NCBI RefSeq assembly: GCF_006439395.2
Contig: NZ_CP083950.1
Coordinates: 4,329,001-4,393,000, forward strand
Reading direction: 5' to 3'
DNA from: Mesorhizobium sp. B4-1-4
Lineage (GTDB): Bacteria; Pseudomonadota; Alphaproteobacteria; Rhizobiales; Rhizobiaceae
DNA length: 64,000 nucleotides
Shown here piece after piece: positions 24,435 through 32,126 of this stretch (position 1 is the stretch's first letter; the number at the start of each line of letters is the position of its first letter). Made by a program: the position numbers and the translations under genes. A model generated the notes under the pieces. That model saw nothing but the letters and a program-made list of their open reading frames with translations, did no database searches and was not told the origin of the DNA.

Positions 24435-25181
24435 CTATTTCACGCCCCAGTATTTGGCGATCAGCGCGTCGAGGCTGCCATCGGCCTTGATGGCCTTCAG
24501 CCCTTCGTTGAAGGCGGCGACATTCTCGTCACCCTTGCGGAAGACCAGCCCCAGGGGATCGGATTGGAGATTCCTGATCGGCACCACCAGTTCGCCCGCG
24601 AATTCCTTTTCATACGCGGCGGCATTGGCGCCATTGATCACGACGCCGTCCACGTCCTTGTTCTTCAGCGCTATGACGGAGGCCGCGAAACTGTCATACG
24701 CGACCACATTGTCCTTGCCGACAATGCTTTCGGCGACCTGTGAGTCGGTAGTGTTGGCTTGCGCCGAGAGCTTCTTGCCTTTCGCCTTGAAGTCGTCGAG
24801 CGACAGGCCCTCGTCTTCAACGCGCATGAGGACGGCCTGACTGTTGATGATGTAGGGGTCCGAGAAATCCATCGCCTTCTTGCGTTCGTCGGTGATGGAT
24901 ACGCCGGAAGCGACCAGGTCGAAACTTCCCTGGTCGAGAGCGGCGAAGATACCATCCCAGCCGGTGGTGACGAATTCAGCCTTGCAGTTGATCTTGCCGC
25001 AGACCGCCTTGATCACATCGACGTCGAAACCGACGATCTGGCCGCTCGCCGCGTCGACGCTTTCCATCGGCGGCGAGGTGGTGTCGGAACCCACCTTCAG
25101 GACCTTGCCTCCGAGGTCGGCGGCGCCGGCAGTGCCGGCCGCCAATAGCGCCACCGCAAGTCCGATCAGAATCTTCTTCAT
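24435..25181 (-). CDS. Polar-amino-acid-type ABC solute-binding protein
   Basis: Periplasmic family 3 binding protein, 248 residues, with a signal peptide (MKKILIGLAVALLAAGTAGA, cleavage near 20). Diagnostic blocks are LKVGSDTTSPPMESVD, IVGFDVDVIKAVCGK, GIFAALDQGSFDLVASGVSIT and FSDPYIINSQAVLMR. ATG 25181 has GGGAGG 7 bases upstream; the longer frame to 25649 is a shadow of the LacI gene. The family usually takes amino acids or opines, so its pairing with a beta-glucosidase is odd and could mean a glycosylated amine or opine-like ligand. Stands 22 bases after the LacI stop. Confidence 0.9.
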   Translation of the reverse strand: MKKILIGLAVALLAAGTAGAADLGGKVLKVGSDTTSPPMESVDAASGQIVGFDVDVIKAVCGKINCKAEFVTTGWDGIFAALDQGSFDLVASGVSITDERKKAMDFSDPYIINSQAVLMRVEDEGLSLDDFKAKGKKLSAQANTTDSQVAESIVGKDNVVAYDSFAASVIALKNKDVDGVVINGANAAAYEKEFAGELVVPIRNLQSDPLGLVFRKGDENVAAFNEGLKAIKADGSLDALIAKYWGVK

Positions 25182-25203
25182 GCTCTTTCCTCCCATGTCA
25201 TGA

Positions 25204-26274
25204 TTAGCGGCGGTTTCGCCCGCCGAGATTGTCCGGCTGCCGGCCGATGAGCTCGGGTCTCGAGACCATGGTGAGCCTTGCCGGATCCTCGCCCGCCATG
25301 CGTCGCAGCAGAAACTCCCCGAGCTTGCGGCCGAGGAGTTCGATTGGTTGGTAGAATGTCGTGATCGGCGGGGTGAAGTACGCGCTGACGTTGATATCGT
25401 CATAGGCGATGACGTCGACATCCACCCCGACGCGCCGGTCGAGGCTGCCCAGCGCCGACAGGACGCCCAGGGTGGTGGATTCGTTGATGCACACCAGGGC
25501 GGTGGGCGGGCTGGGCAAGCCAAGAAGTCTGAGCGCGCTGTCACGGCCGAAGCGGGTGGACAGATCGCCGTCGGCCACAAGGTCCATCGATGTGGCAAGC
25601 CCTGCCTCGTCGAAGGCGCGCGAAAAGCCGTCAATCCTGTCCAGGGCATAGGAAAGACGGCGATCCGCGTTGATCAGCGCTATCCGCCGATGTCCGCCCG
25701 CTATCAGCCGGGCCGTGGCGGTGAATGCCGCCCATTCATTGTCGACATCGACATGGGCATAGGTGAGCGGCTTGCGGCATCGGCCGAGCGACACGAACGG
25801 AAAATCGCTTTCGACCAGCAGGTCGATACGCGGATCGTCGGCCTGCACGCCGGAAAAGATCAGGCCGTCGGCCGCGCTCTGGTCGACGATGCGACGGGCT
25901 GTGTCGAAGGCGTCGCCGAAATCCCGGAAACCGTGAACGGAGAGCTGATAATCGCTGTTTTCCAGCGCCTGGCTTATGCCGCTCAGGATCTGTGTGTATT
26001 CAACGCCGTCCCACTCATAGCCGGCAGCGGACGTTATCGGCATCAGCACCGCCGCCCGATAGGTCTTGCCGGTCCTCAGCGCCATGCCTCGGATGTTCGC
26101 CTGATAGCCCAGATTTCGCGCGGCGGCGACGATGGCGTCCCTGGTCTGCTGGGCGACCACGGGGGAACCGCGCAGAGCCTTCGAGACGGTGGCGATCGAA
26201 AAACCCGTATGGGCCGCCAACGTCTTGATCGTCGGCGAAAGTTCCCGGTGTTCAGATTTTTTGCTCGCTGCCAT
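25204..26274 (-). CDS. LacI-family regulator of the ABC/beta-glucosidase locus
   Basis: A 356-residue repressor. The helix-turn-helix and hinge are TIKTLAAHTGFSIATVSKAL and RDAIVAAARNLGYQANIRGMAL; the ligand-binding domain follows to about 345. It is first in a tandem minus-strand set (LacI, binding protein, permease, bgl, SDR). Two CG-centred palindromes lie 44-75 bases upstream of its start, the usual LacI-family operator type, so the whole operon is probably repressed by this protein and induced by a glycoside. Confidence 0.92.
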   Translation of the reverse strand: MAASKKSEHRELSPTIKTLAAHTGFSIATVSKALRGSPVVAQQTRDAIVAAARNLGYQANIRGMALRTGKTYRAAVLMPITSAAGYEWDGVEYTQILSGISQALENSDYQLSVHGFRDFGDAFDTARRIVDQSAADGLIFSGVQADDPRIDLLVESDFPFVSLGRCRKPLTYAHVDVDNEWAAFTATARLIAGGHRRIALINADRRLSYALDRIDGFSRAFDEAGLATSMDLVADGDLSTRFGRDSALRLLGLPSPPTALVCINESTTLGVLSALGSLDRRVGVDVDVIAYDDINVSAYFTPPITTFYQPIELLGRKLGEFLLRRMAGEDPARLTMVSRPELIGRQPDNLGGRNRR

Positions 26275-26317
26275 GGACCGCTGCTAACCCAAGAGGTCAG
26301 CATCCGTAACATCGGGT

Positions 26318-26349
26318 AAAACGTTTTCAAGAATAATAAAAACGTTTTT
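26318..26349. promoter_or_regulatory. Tandem LacI-type operators
   Basis: AAAACGTTTT (26318-26327) and AAAAACGTTTTT (26338-26349) are perfect palindromes centred on CG, with centres 21 bases apart, two DNA turns. They lie upstream of the LacI gene at 25204-26274, in AT-rich DNA unlike the surroundings. Spacing on one helix face suggests cooperative binding and autoregulation. Confidence 0.75.
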
Positions 26350-26504
26350 ATACACCGCGGATTCGAACATCGATCGAAGGACAAGAGCGGCGATGATGCG
26401 CGACGGCACAGATCACCGCTCCGTTCCGTGAAGTGGAATGGCCGGGCAAGGAGCCCAAGGCCAGCTGCCGGCCCGGCACCAAACAGGCGTTCGGCTTTCA
26501 GGCC

Positions 26505-27518
26505 TTAGCGCGCGGGCGGCGCATACATCAGGCCGCCGGCATTCCACAGCGCGTTGATGCCGCGCGCGATCTTCAGCTGGCTCGACTGGCCGAGGTTGCG
26601 TTCGAAGATCTCGCCATAATTGCCGACCTTGGCGACGATGTTGTAGGCGAAGGCCGGCTCGAGCCCGATCTGCTTGCCGTTGTCGCCCTCGACACCGAGG
26701 AACCGGCGGATCGTCGGGTTTTGCGACTTCAGCGAGGCTTCCGCATTGGCTTGCGTGATGCCGTCCTCTTCCGCCTCGATCAGCGAGAACAGCGTCCAGC
26801 GCACGACATCGAACCACTTGTCGTCGCCCTTGCGCACGGCCGGACCCAGCGGCTCCTTCGAGATGATCTGCGGCAGCACCGTGAAAGCCGCGGGATCGGT
26901 CAGCTTCAGGCGCTGCGCATAAAGCGCCGAAGCGTCCGTGGTGTAGACATCGCAGCGGCCGCTGTCGAACGCCTTGATGATGCTGTCGGCGGAATCGATG
27001 ACGACCGCCTCGTACTTGATCTTGTTGGCGGTGAAGTAGTCGGCGACGTTCTGCTCGGTGGTGGTGCCTTGTTCCGCACACACCGTTGCGCCAGAGAGCT
27101 TCAGCGCGCTGTCCACGCCGAGATCCTTGCGCACCATGAAGCCCTGGCCGTCATAATAGACGGCGCCGACGAAATGGATGCCCATGCCCGTGTCGCGCGA
27201 CAAGGTCCAGGTCGACTGCCGCGACAGAATATCGACGGTGCCGGCTTGCAGCGCCGTGAAGCGCTCCTTGGTGGACAGCGGCACGTAGCTGACCTTGTCG
27301 GGGTCGCCGAAAACGGCGGCTGAAACCGCGCGGCAGAAATCGATGTCGAAGCCGCTCCATTTTCCCTGGTCGTCGGGTGCTGAGAAGCCCGCCACCCCCT
27401 GGCTGACGCCGCACAGGATCGAGCCCCTCTGCTTGACGATGTCGAATGTGTCCGCCTTCGCCGGAGCGGCCAGCGTGGCCGCTATGAGCGCGAGCGCGGT
27501 AATCAATGCATGTCTCAT
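26505..27518 (-). CDS. General amino-acid ABC binding protein (AapJ/BztA type)
   Basis: Periplasmic binding protein, 337 residues, with a signal peptide (about 1-22, ending AAPAKA). The AapJ-type long form is recognised by LCGVSQGVAGFSAPDDQGKW, TLSRDTGMGIHFVGAVYYDGQG, the CAEQGTTTEQNVADYF block and RRFLGVEG. No permease or ATPase follows; the next gene is a separate LacI locus. It starts 118 bases after the kinase-M23-lyase fusion and may be co-transcribed with it, delivering an amino acid for that enzyme while borrowing the chromosomal aap permease. Ligand unknown. Confidence 0.88.
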   Translation of the reverse strand: MRHALITALALIAATLAAPAKADTFDIVKQRGSILCGVSQGVAGFSAPDDQGKWSGFDIDFCRAVSAAVFGDPDKVSYVPLSTKERFTALQAGTVDILSRQSTWTLSRDTGMGIHFVGAVYYDGQGFMVRKDLGVDSALKLSGATVCAEQGTTTEQNVADYFTANKIKYEAVVIDSADSIIKAFDSGRCDVYTTDASALYAQRLKLTDPAAFTVLPQIISKEPLGPAVRKGDDKWFDVVRWTLFSLIEAEEDGITQANAEASLKSQNPTIRRFLGVEGDNGKQIGLEPAFAYNIVAKVGNYGEIFERNLGQSSQLKIARGINALWNAGGLMYAPPAR

Positions 27519-27636
27519 GGTTCCTCCCTTGATGAGGCAAAGCCTCTCCTGCCGCCGGCACGTGAAGCACCGGACCTTCGTGAAAATCGCTGTTTTCTGT
27601 CAGTTCACGCACCGCCAGGCGGTGCGCTGGTCTGTC

Positions 27637-30600
27637 CTAAGCCTCTTGCGCCAGAACCGCCGCCAGCGTCTCGTCGAGAACGCCGACAAGATGATCGGCA
27701 TTGGCCCGGCTGAAGATCATCGGCGGGCGCATCTTCAGGACATTGTCATGCGGTCCCTCGGTGCCGATCAGCACGCCGCGTGCCCGAACGCCGTCATTGA
27801 TGCGGCGGGCAAGAGCTGTCGCCGGCGCCTTGCTCTTGCGGTCCTCGACCAGTTCGATGCCGAGGAAGAGCCCCTGGCCGCGCACGTCGCCGATGATCTC
27901 GTAACGATCCTGCAAGGCCTTGAAGCGCGCCATGAGATAACAGCCGATCTCCTGCGCATTGCGCCTCAGCCCATCGCGCTCGATGACGTCGAGCACCGCT
28001 AACCCTGCCGCGCAGGACACCGGATTGCCGCCGAAAGTGTTGAAATACTCCATGCCGTTGTTGAACGAGGCGGCGATCTCGGCGGTGGTCACCACGGCCG
28101 CCATCGGGTGGCCGTTGCCGATCGGCTTGCCCATGGTGACGATGTCTGGCGTTACCCCCTGGGTTTCGAAAGCCCACCAATGGCTGCCGACGCGGCCAAA
28201 GCCGACCTGCACCTCGTCGGCGACGCAGATGCCGCCGGCGGCGCGCACCATCGCGTAAACTTCCTTGAGATAGCCGTCGGGCAGGAACACCTGGCCGGCA
28301 ACGCTGGGGATCGATTCCGCCAGGAACAGGCCGAGCGCGCGGCCTTGCCTCGCCATGTCGGCGATCTGCTCGGCGACGCTTTCGGCAAAACGCTTCGCAT
28401 GCTCGTCATCAGGCCATTCGACCGGTGCACGGTAGCTGTCTGGAATGGCCGCCTCGAACACATGCGCCGGGCGCCCCTTGCCGCCCTTGCGCTTGTATTT
28501 GTAGGGGCTGAGGTCGATCAGCTCCTGCGTCGTGCCGTGATAGGCCCAGTCGAGCACGATCGCCTCGCTGCGGCCGGTATGGGTGCGCGCCATGCGCAGC
28601 ATCAGGCTGTTGGCCTCGCTGCCCGAACAGGCGAAGGACGCCACCGAGAGCCCGGCCGGCAACGTCGCCGTCAGCCGCTCCGCATAGGTGACGATCGCGT
28701 CGTGCAGGTAGCGTGTGTTGGTGTTGAGCTTTGCCGCCTGCCTCGCGATCGCGTCCACCACGTCAGGATGGGCATGGCCGAGATGACAGACATTGTTGAA
28801 GCAGTCGAGATAGGCGCGGCCGCGATCGTCGATCAGCCAGGCGCCTTCGCCGCGCACGAACTTGATCGGCTCGGAATAGGAGATGGAGAGATTGGGCAGC
28901 AGCGACGCCTTGCGCGCGGCAACGATCTCCGGGCGTGACCGGCCACTCTGCCGGAAGGTTTCGGGCGGAATGCCGGCGAGTTCGGCGGCATCCGGAAACA
29001 GTTCCTTCCACACGTCGAGATAGCGCTCTTCACCCACCCCAAGGATGTCGCGTGCGGCAAGACTGGTATCCGTCGATATCTGGAAATGCAGATGCGGCAC
29101 CCAGCCGCCATTTTCCGCAGGTAGGCCCATCTCGCCGACAAGCGCGCCCGCTTCCAGGCGGTCGCCGGCCTTCAGCCGCCGTCCAGCCTCCTGCGCCATG
29201 TGGCCCCAAAGGGTGATGAAGGGCGGGCAGCCCGGCGGCGCATGCTCCAGCGCCACCAGGCAGCCATAGCCGAGTGGATCCTCCTCGATCTCGACGCTTC
29301 TGACCGTGGCGGCGAGCGGCGTGTAAAGCCTTGTGCCCGCCGGCATGAAAAGGTCCAGGCCGAGATGGTTGGCGCGCCGCGCGCCTTCCACGAAACGCGA
29401 CTCGAAGATGTCGCTGGTATAGACCGTGCGGGCCTCCCCCCACGGACCGATGCCGAGCGCAATGCCATGCTCGGCGCAATAGGCATCCCACCATGCTGTC
29501 GCCTTGTCGGGCTGTTGCGCGGCCGATGTCACCGTCATCGGATTTCGCGGATCGCCGTAGGGCACAAGCGCCTTGGCAAGCGTCGCCGGATGGCGGTCGA
29601 GGATTGGCGCAAGATGCGCGCGGTTTGCCGCGATCCAACCTGTGACGGCGCGGGCTCCGGGAGCGGCTTCGAAGCCGCAGGCGTGGCGCAGGATCGCCGT
29701 GGCGAAGCGCCGGTTCATCCTGCCCAGACGATTGAGCAGCCGCCAGGCCGGCGCTTCCGAGATCGACAGGTAAGGATTGTCGGCAGTCCGCTCCTTGCGC
29801 GCCGCCGACAGCGTCACCGAGGTGACGAGACGCATCGCGATGAGGTCGAAGAGCAGGTCGAGTTCCTCTTCGCGCAGCGGATACTCGGCGTGGAAGCCGG
29901 CGGCCAACCGTGCGGCCGCGCCAATCGGATCCTCGGCATCGAGGATGGCATAGGCGCAGGCGACGGCGACCTCGGCGATCAGCGCGCTGTGCAAGGCATC
30001 GCCGAAATCGATCAGCCCGGCGACACGCTCGGGCTTTTCGGGATCGACGAGCACGTTCCAGTCATTGGCGTCGTTGTGGATCACCTGTGCCCGCAATGCC
30101 GGCAGGCGCGGCGCCACCTCGGCGTCGAAATGATCGAGGAACCGCTCCACCAAGGCGCGGTCCCGGTCATCACCGATGTGGTCAAGGCGCTGCCGCGCGC
30201 GACCGGCCTGGCGAATGTCCCAGTCGAACGAGCGCAGCGCGCCGGGATGAATGAAGCCCTGCAGGGCGCGGTCAAGCCGGCCAAGCGCACCGCCGAGGCT
30301 TTCAAGCAGCGCCGGCGTGGTCTGGCTCTCTGCCAGCGGCTGTCCGGCGAGCCATGACACCATGCGCACGGCATGATCTTCGCCGCCGGTGCCCCTGGCA
30401 TGCGCGAGCGAGGCGCCCTCAGCCGTCTTCCTGAGATGCGGTACGGCGAGATCCGGACTGTTGCGCTCGAGGTGGTCGAACAATGCCGTCTGGAATTCGC
30501 TCTCGGCCAGCGGCTCGCTGGCGTTGACGATTTTCAGGATCCACAGCGAGCGGTCGGGAGCAGCCAGCTTGAAATTCTGGTCGCGCTCGCTATCGAGCGG

Positions 30601-30693
30601 CGTGACGCTGCCGGCAATACCGAAGTGCCGCGTGGCGAGATCGACCGCCTCGCCTGGCGAGAATTGAGGTGCTGGGTGAGAGACGTTGGTCAT
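27637..30693 (-). CDS. Kinase - M23 peptidase - PLP phospho-lyase fusion
   Basis: One 1018-residue chain with three modules. (1) Residues about 15-340: aminoglycoside-phosphotransferase-type kinase with HNDANDWNVLVD and LIDFGDA, like hydroxylysine kinase. (2) About 415-560: LytM/M23-like fold with NHLGLDLFMPAGT and PHLHFQIS, keeping metal-ligand positions. (3) About 585-1018: class III PLP enzyme with CVADEVQVGFGRVGSHWWAF and the lysine in TMGKPIGNGHP, matching AGXT2L/ethanolamine-phosphate phospho-lyase. In animals the kinase and phospho-lyase act in series (hydroxylysine to phosphohydroxylysine to aldehyde, ammonia, phosphate). The fusion therefore suggests phosphorylation then elimination of an amino alcohol. 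No signal peptide, so the M23 module is likely structural or cytoplasmic. Divergent from an Lrp regulator. Confidence 0.88.
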   Translation of the reverse strand: MTNVSHPAPQFSPGEAVDLATRHFGIAGSVTPLDSERDQNFKLAAPDRSLWILKIVNASEPLAESEFQTALFDHLERNSPDLAVPHLRKTAEGASLAHARGTGGEDHAVRMVSWLAGQPLAESQTTPALLESLGGALGRLDRALQGFIHPGALRSFDWDIRQAGRARQRLDHIGDDRDRALVERFLDHFDAEVAPRLPALRAQVIHNDANDWNVLVDPEKPERVAGLIDFGDALHSALIAEVAVACAYAILDAEDPIGAAARLAAGFHAEYPLREEELDLLFDLIAMRLVTSVTLSAARKERTADNPYLSISEAPAWRLLNRLGRMNRRFATAILRHACGFEAAPGARAVTGWIAANRAHLAPILDRHPATLAKALVPYGDPRNPMTVTSAAQQPDKATAWWDAYCAEHGIALGIGPWGEARTVYTSDIFESRFVEGARRANHLGLDLFMPAGTRLYTPLAATVRSVEIEEDPLGYGCLVALEHAPPGCPPFITLWGHMAQEAGRRLKAGDRLEAGALVGEMGLPAENGGWVPHLHFQISTDTSLAARDILGVGEERYLDVWKELFPDAAELAGIPPETFRQSGRSRPEIVAARKASLLPNLSISYSEPIKFVRGEGAWLIDDRGRAYLDCFNNVCHLGHAHPDVVDAIARQAAKLNTNTRYLHDAIVTYAERLTATLPAGLSVASFACSGSEANSLMLRMARTHTGRSEAIVLDWAYHGTTQELIDLSPYKYKRKGGKGRPAHVFEAAIPDSYRAPVEWPDDEHAKRFAESVAEQIADMARQGRALGLFLAESIPSVAGQVFLPDGYLKEVYAMVRAAGGICVADEVQVGFGRVGSHWWAFETQGVTPDIVTMGKPIGNGHPMAAVVTTAEIAASFNNGMEYFNTFGGNPVSCAAGLAVLDVIERDGLRRNAQEIGCYLMARFKALQDRYEIIGDVRGQGLFLGIELVEDRKSKAPATALARRINDGVRARGVLIGTEGPHDNVLKMRPPMIFSRANADHLVGVLDETLAAVLAQEA

Positions 30694-30766
30694 CTGAAAT
30701 CCGCATCTGCTTTGTCAAAGCTTGGCATGGGTCAAAAAATCGGGCATCCGGCAAAGCGTCGGTTGC

Positions 30767-30800
30767 GCCGGCACAATGACCGCATTGGCCGGCACATTAA
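30767..30800. promoter_or_regulatory. Direct repeats in the fusion/Lrp divergent promoter
   Basis: GCCGGCACAATGA (30767-30779) and GCCGGCACATTAA (30788-30800) are near-identical direct repeats 21 bases apart, directly upstream of the Lrp-type gene at 30824 and in the promoter region of the divergent fusion gene. Helically phased repeats suit an Lrp/AsnC octamer. Confidence 0.5.
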
Positions 30801-30823
30801 CTGAGCCGGGGGAGCGTGGCACG

Positions 30824-31264
30824 ATGAGGGAACTGGACGCCAAGGATCGGGACATTCTGGCCATCCTGTCGAAGGAGGCCCGCATCCCGCTGAAGACGCT
30901 TGCCGGGCGCATCGGTCTGTCGCGCAGCGCGACGAGCGAGCGGGTGGCGTCGCTGGAGAAGAGCGGCGTTATCAGGGGTTACCGGGCCGATATCGGTCAG
31001 ATGGACAAAGGCCTGGTCTGCGCCTTCCTGCTGGTCACGCTGATCCGCACGCCCTCCATCGGCATTCTCGACCAGCTGGCGCGCTATCCGGAAGTGCGGC
31101 GGGTGTCATCGGTGAGCGGCCAGCTCGATCTCGTCGTCGAGGTCGAGGTGCCGTCGATCGACAGGCTGAATACGGTGCGGGACCTCATTGCCACGCTCGG
31201 CGGCGTCGAGGACCTGACGACCGCGATTGTCCTGCGCAGGGATATCGAACGCGCCGTGGAGTGA
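30824..31264 (+). CDS. Lrp/AsnC-family transcriptional regulator
   Basis: Amino-acid-responsive regulator, 146 residues. The N-terminal helix-turn-helix (LDAKDRDILAILSKEARI, GLSRSATSERVASLEKSGVI) is joined to a RAM/ligand domain (CAFLLVTLIRT to GGVEDLTTAIVL). ATG 30824 has GGGGGAG about 10 bases upstream; the longer frame from 30722 is upstream shadow. Divergent from the kinase-M23-lyase fusion with phased direct repeats between them, so it very probably controls that gene and perhaps the amino-acid binding protein beyond. Confidence 0.9.
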   Translation: MRELDAKDRDILAILSKEARIPLKTLAGRIGLSRSATSERVASLEKSGVIRGYRADIGQMDKGLVCAFLLVTLIRTPSIGILDQLARYPEVRRVSSVSGQLDLVVEVEVPSIDRLNTVRDLIATLGGVEDLTTAIVLRRDIERAVE

Positions 31265-31270
31265 TCTCTT

Positions 31271-31387
31271 AGAGCATGATGCCGAAAAGTATGAAACGGT
31301 TTTCGGACGACATCATGCTCTACCTCTTTGATTTAGAGGCGGATTCAGATTTCGGGTCGATTCGACCTGAAATCATCCGGCTCTAGA
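31271..31387. repeat. Interspersed palindromic repeat (AGAGCATGATG type)
   Basis: Inverted repeat AGAGCATGATG...CATCATGCTCT (31271-31322) followed by a tail with CTCTTTGATTTAGAGG and a second small palindrome (GGTCGATTCGACC, 31357-31369). I recall this unit as frequent in Mesorhizobium intergenic DNA; it needs a genome search. It lies between the stops of the Lrp and TetR genes and may serve as a transcription end. No gene here. Confidence 0.65.
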
Positions 31388-31447
31388 CAGCGATCGTCTT
31401 TCTCGCTCCGTTTTCGCCGCGCTCAAGCTCTATCTATTTGGCTCTAT

Positions 31448-31981
31448 CTATTTGGCGATTTCCAGCAGCGAAGATACCAGCAGCTCGCGTTCGTCTTTCG
31501 ACAGCACATCGGAATCGAAGAGGTTCATGCTGCGCAGCCCCTCGATGGCGAGATAGCAGACCAGCAGCGATCTGAGGTCGTTCGTCTCGCCCTTCAGCCG
31601 TTCGAAGAGCTGCCGCTTGAATGTCTTTATCGGCGTCATGAAATCGGGATCCTCGGCGATCGCCGAAAAGATCCAGGAGGCCGAGGGCTGCTTTTCCTCG
31701 CAATCATTGGCCGACAGCCTGATGTAGACGGCGAGCGGGTTTTCGCCATTGTCGTTGCTGTTGGCTGCCTCCAGCGCTTGCTCGAATTCACGCAGATAGC
31801 CCTCGACCAGCCCTTGCATCAGTTTGGCCTTGGTTGGGAAATTGTAGAGCAGCCCGCCTTTCGATACACCGGCGCGGCTGGCGACGGCTTCCAGCGACAG
31901 GCTTCCGGGGCCGGACTCCCGTGCCACGTCAGCCGCCGCGGCGAGAATTTTCTCGCGCGAATTCGTTCTTCGGGCTCTCAT
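31448..31981 (-). CDS. TetR/AcrR-family repressor of the RND efflux genes
   Basis: A 177-residue TetR protein: helix-turn-helix SREKILAAAADVARESGPGS then LEAVASRAGVSKGGLLYNFP, and an all-helical ligand domain with WIFSAIAEDPDFMTPIKTF. ATG 31981 is chosen because homology begins there (GGGAGG lies close upstream); 31993 and further starts are possible. Divergent from the efflux adaptor gene across a promoter with an inverted repeat, so it very likely represses the pump and itself. Inducer unknown. Confidence 0.88.
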   Translation of the reverse strand: MRARRTNSREKILAAAADVARESGPGSLSLEAVASRAGVSKGGLLYNFPTKAKLMQGLVEGYLREFEQALEAANSNDNGENPLAVYIRLSANDCEEKQPSASWIFSAIAEDPDFMTPIKTFKRQLFERLKGETNDLRSLLVCYLAIEGLRSMNLFDSDVLSKDERELLVSSLLEIAK

Positions 31982-32010
31982 GGCGCCTCCCATCGCAAGC
32001 TTAGGCCCAA

Positions 32011-32037
32011 TTGACAAGACCGTCCAGACGGTACAGT
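32011..32037 (+). promoter_or_regulatory. Efflux promoter with embedded TetR operator
   Basis: TTGACA (32011-32016) and TACAGT (32032-32037) form a candidate sigma-70 promoter with a 15-base spacer. Inside it lies the inverted repeat ACCGTC-CA-GACGGT (32019-32032). A repressor on this site would block polymerase directly, as in other TetR-efflux systems. Confidence 0.6.
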
Positions 32038-32126
32038 AAGACCGCCGCTATTTGAAATCGGGACCTGCAGTCGATATGTGTCCCGATGTCCGTGCTTCGC
32101 GCCGGACAACGGCTGAGGGGTCTTTC

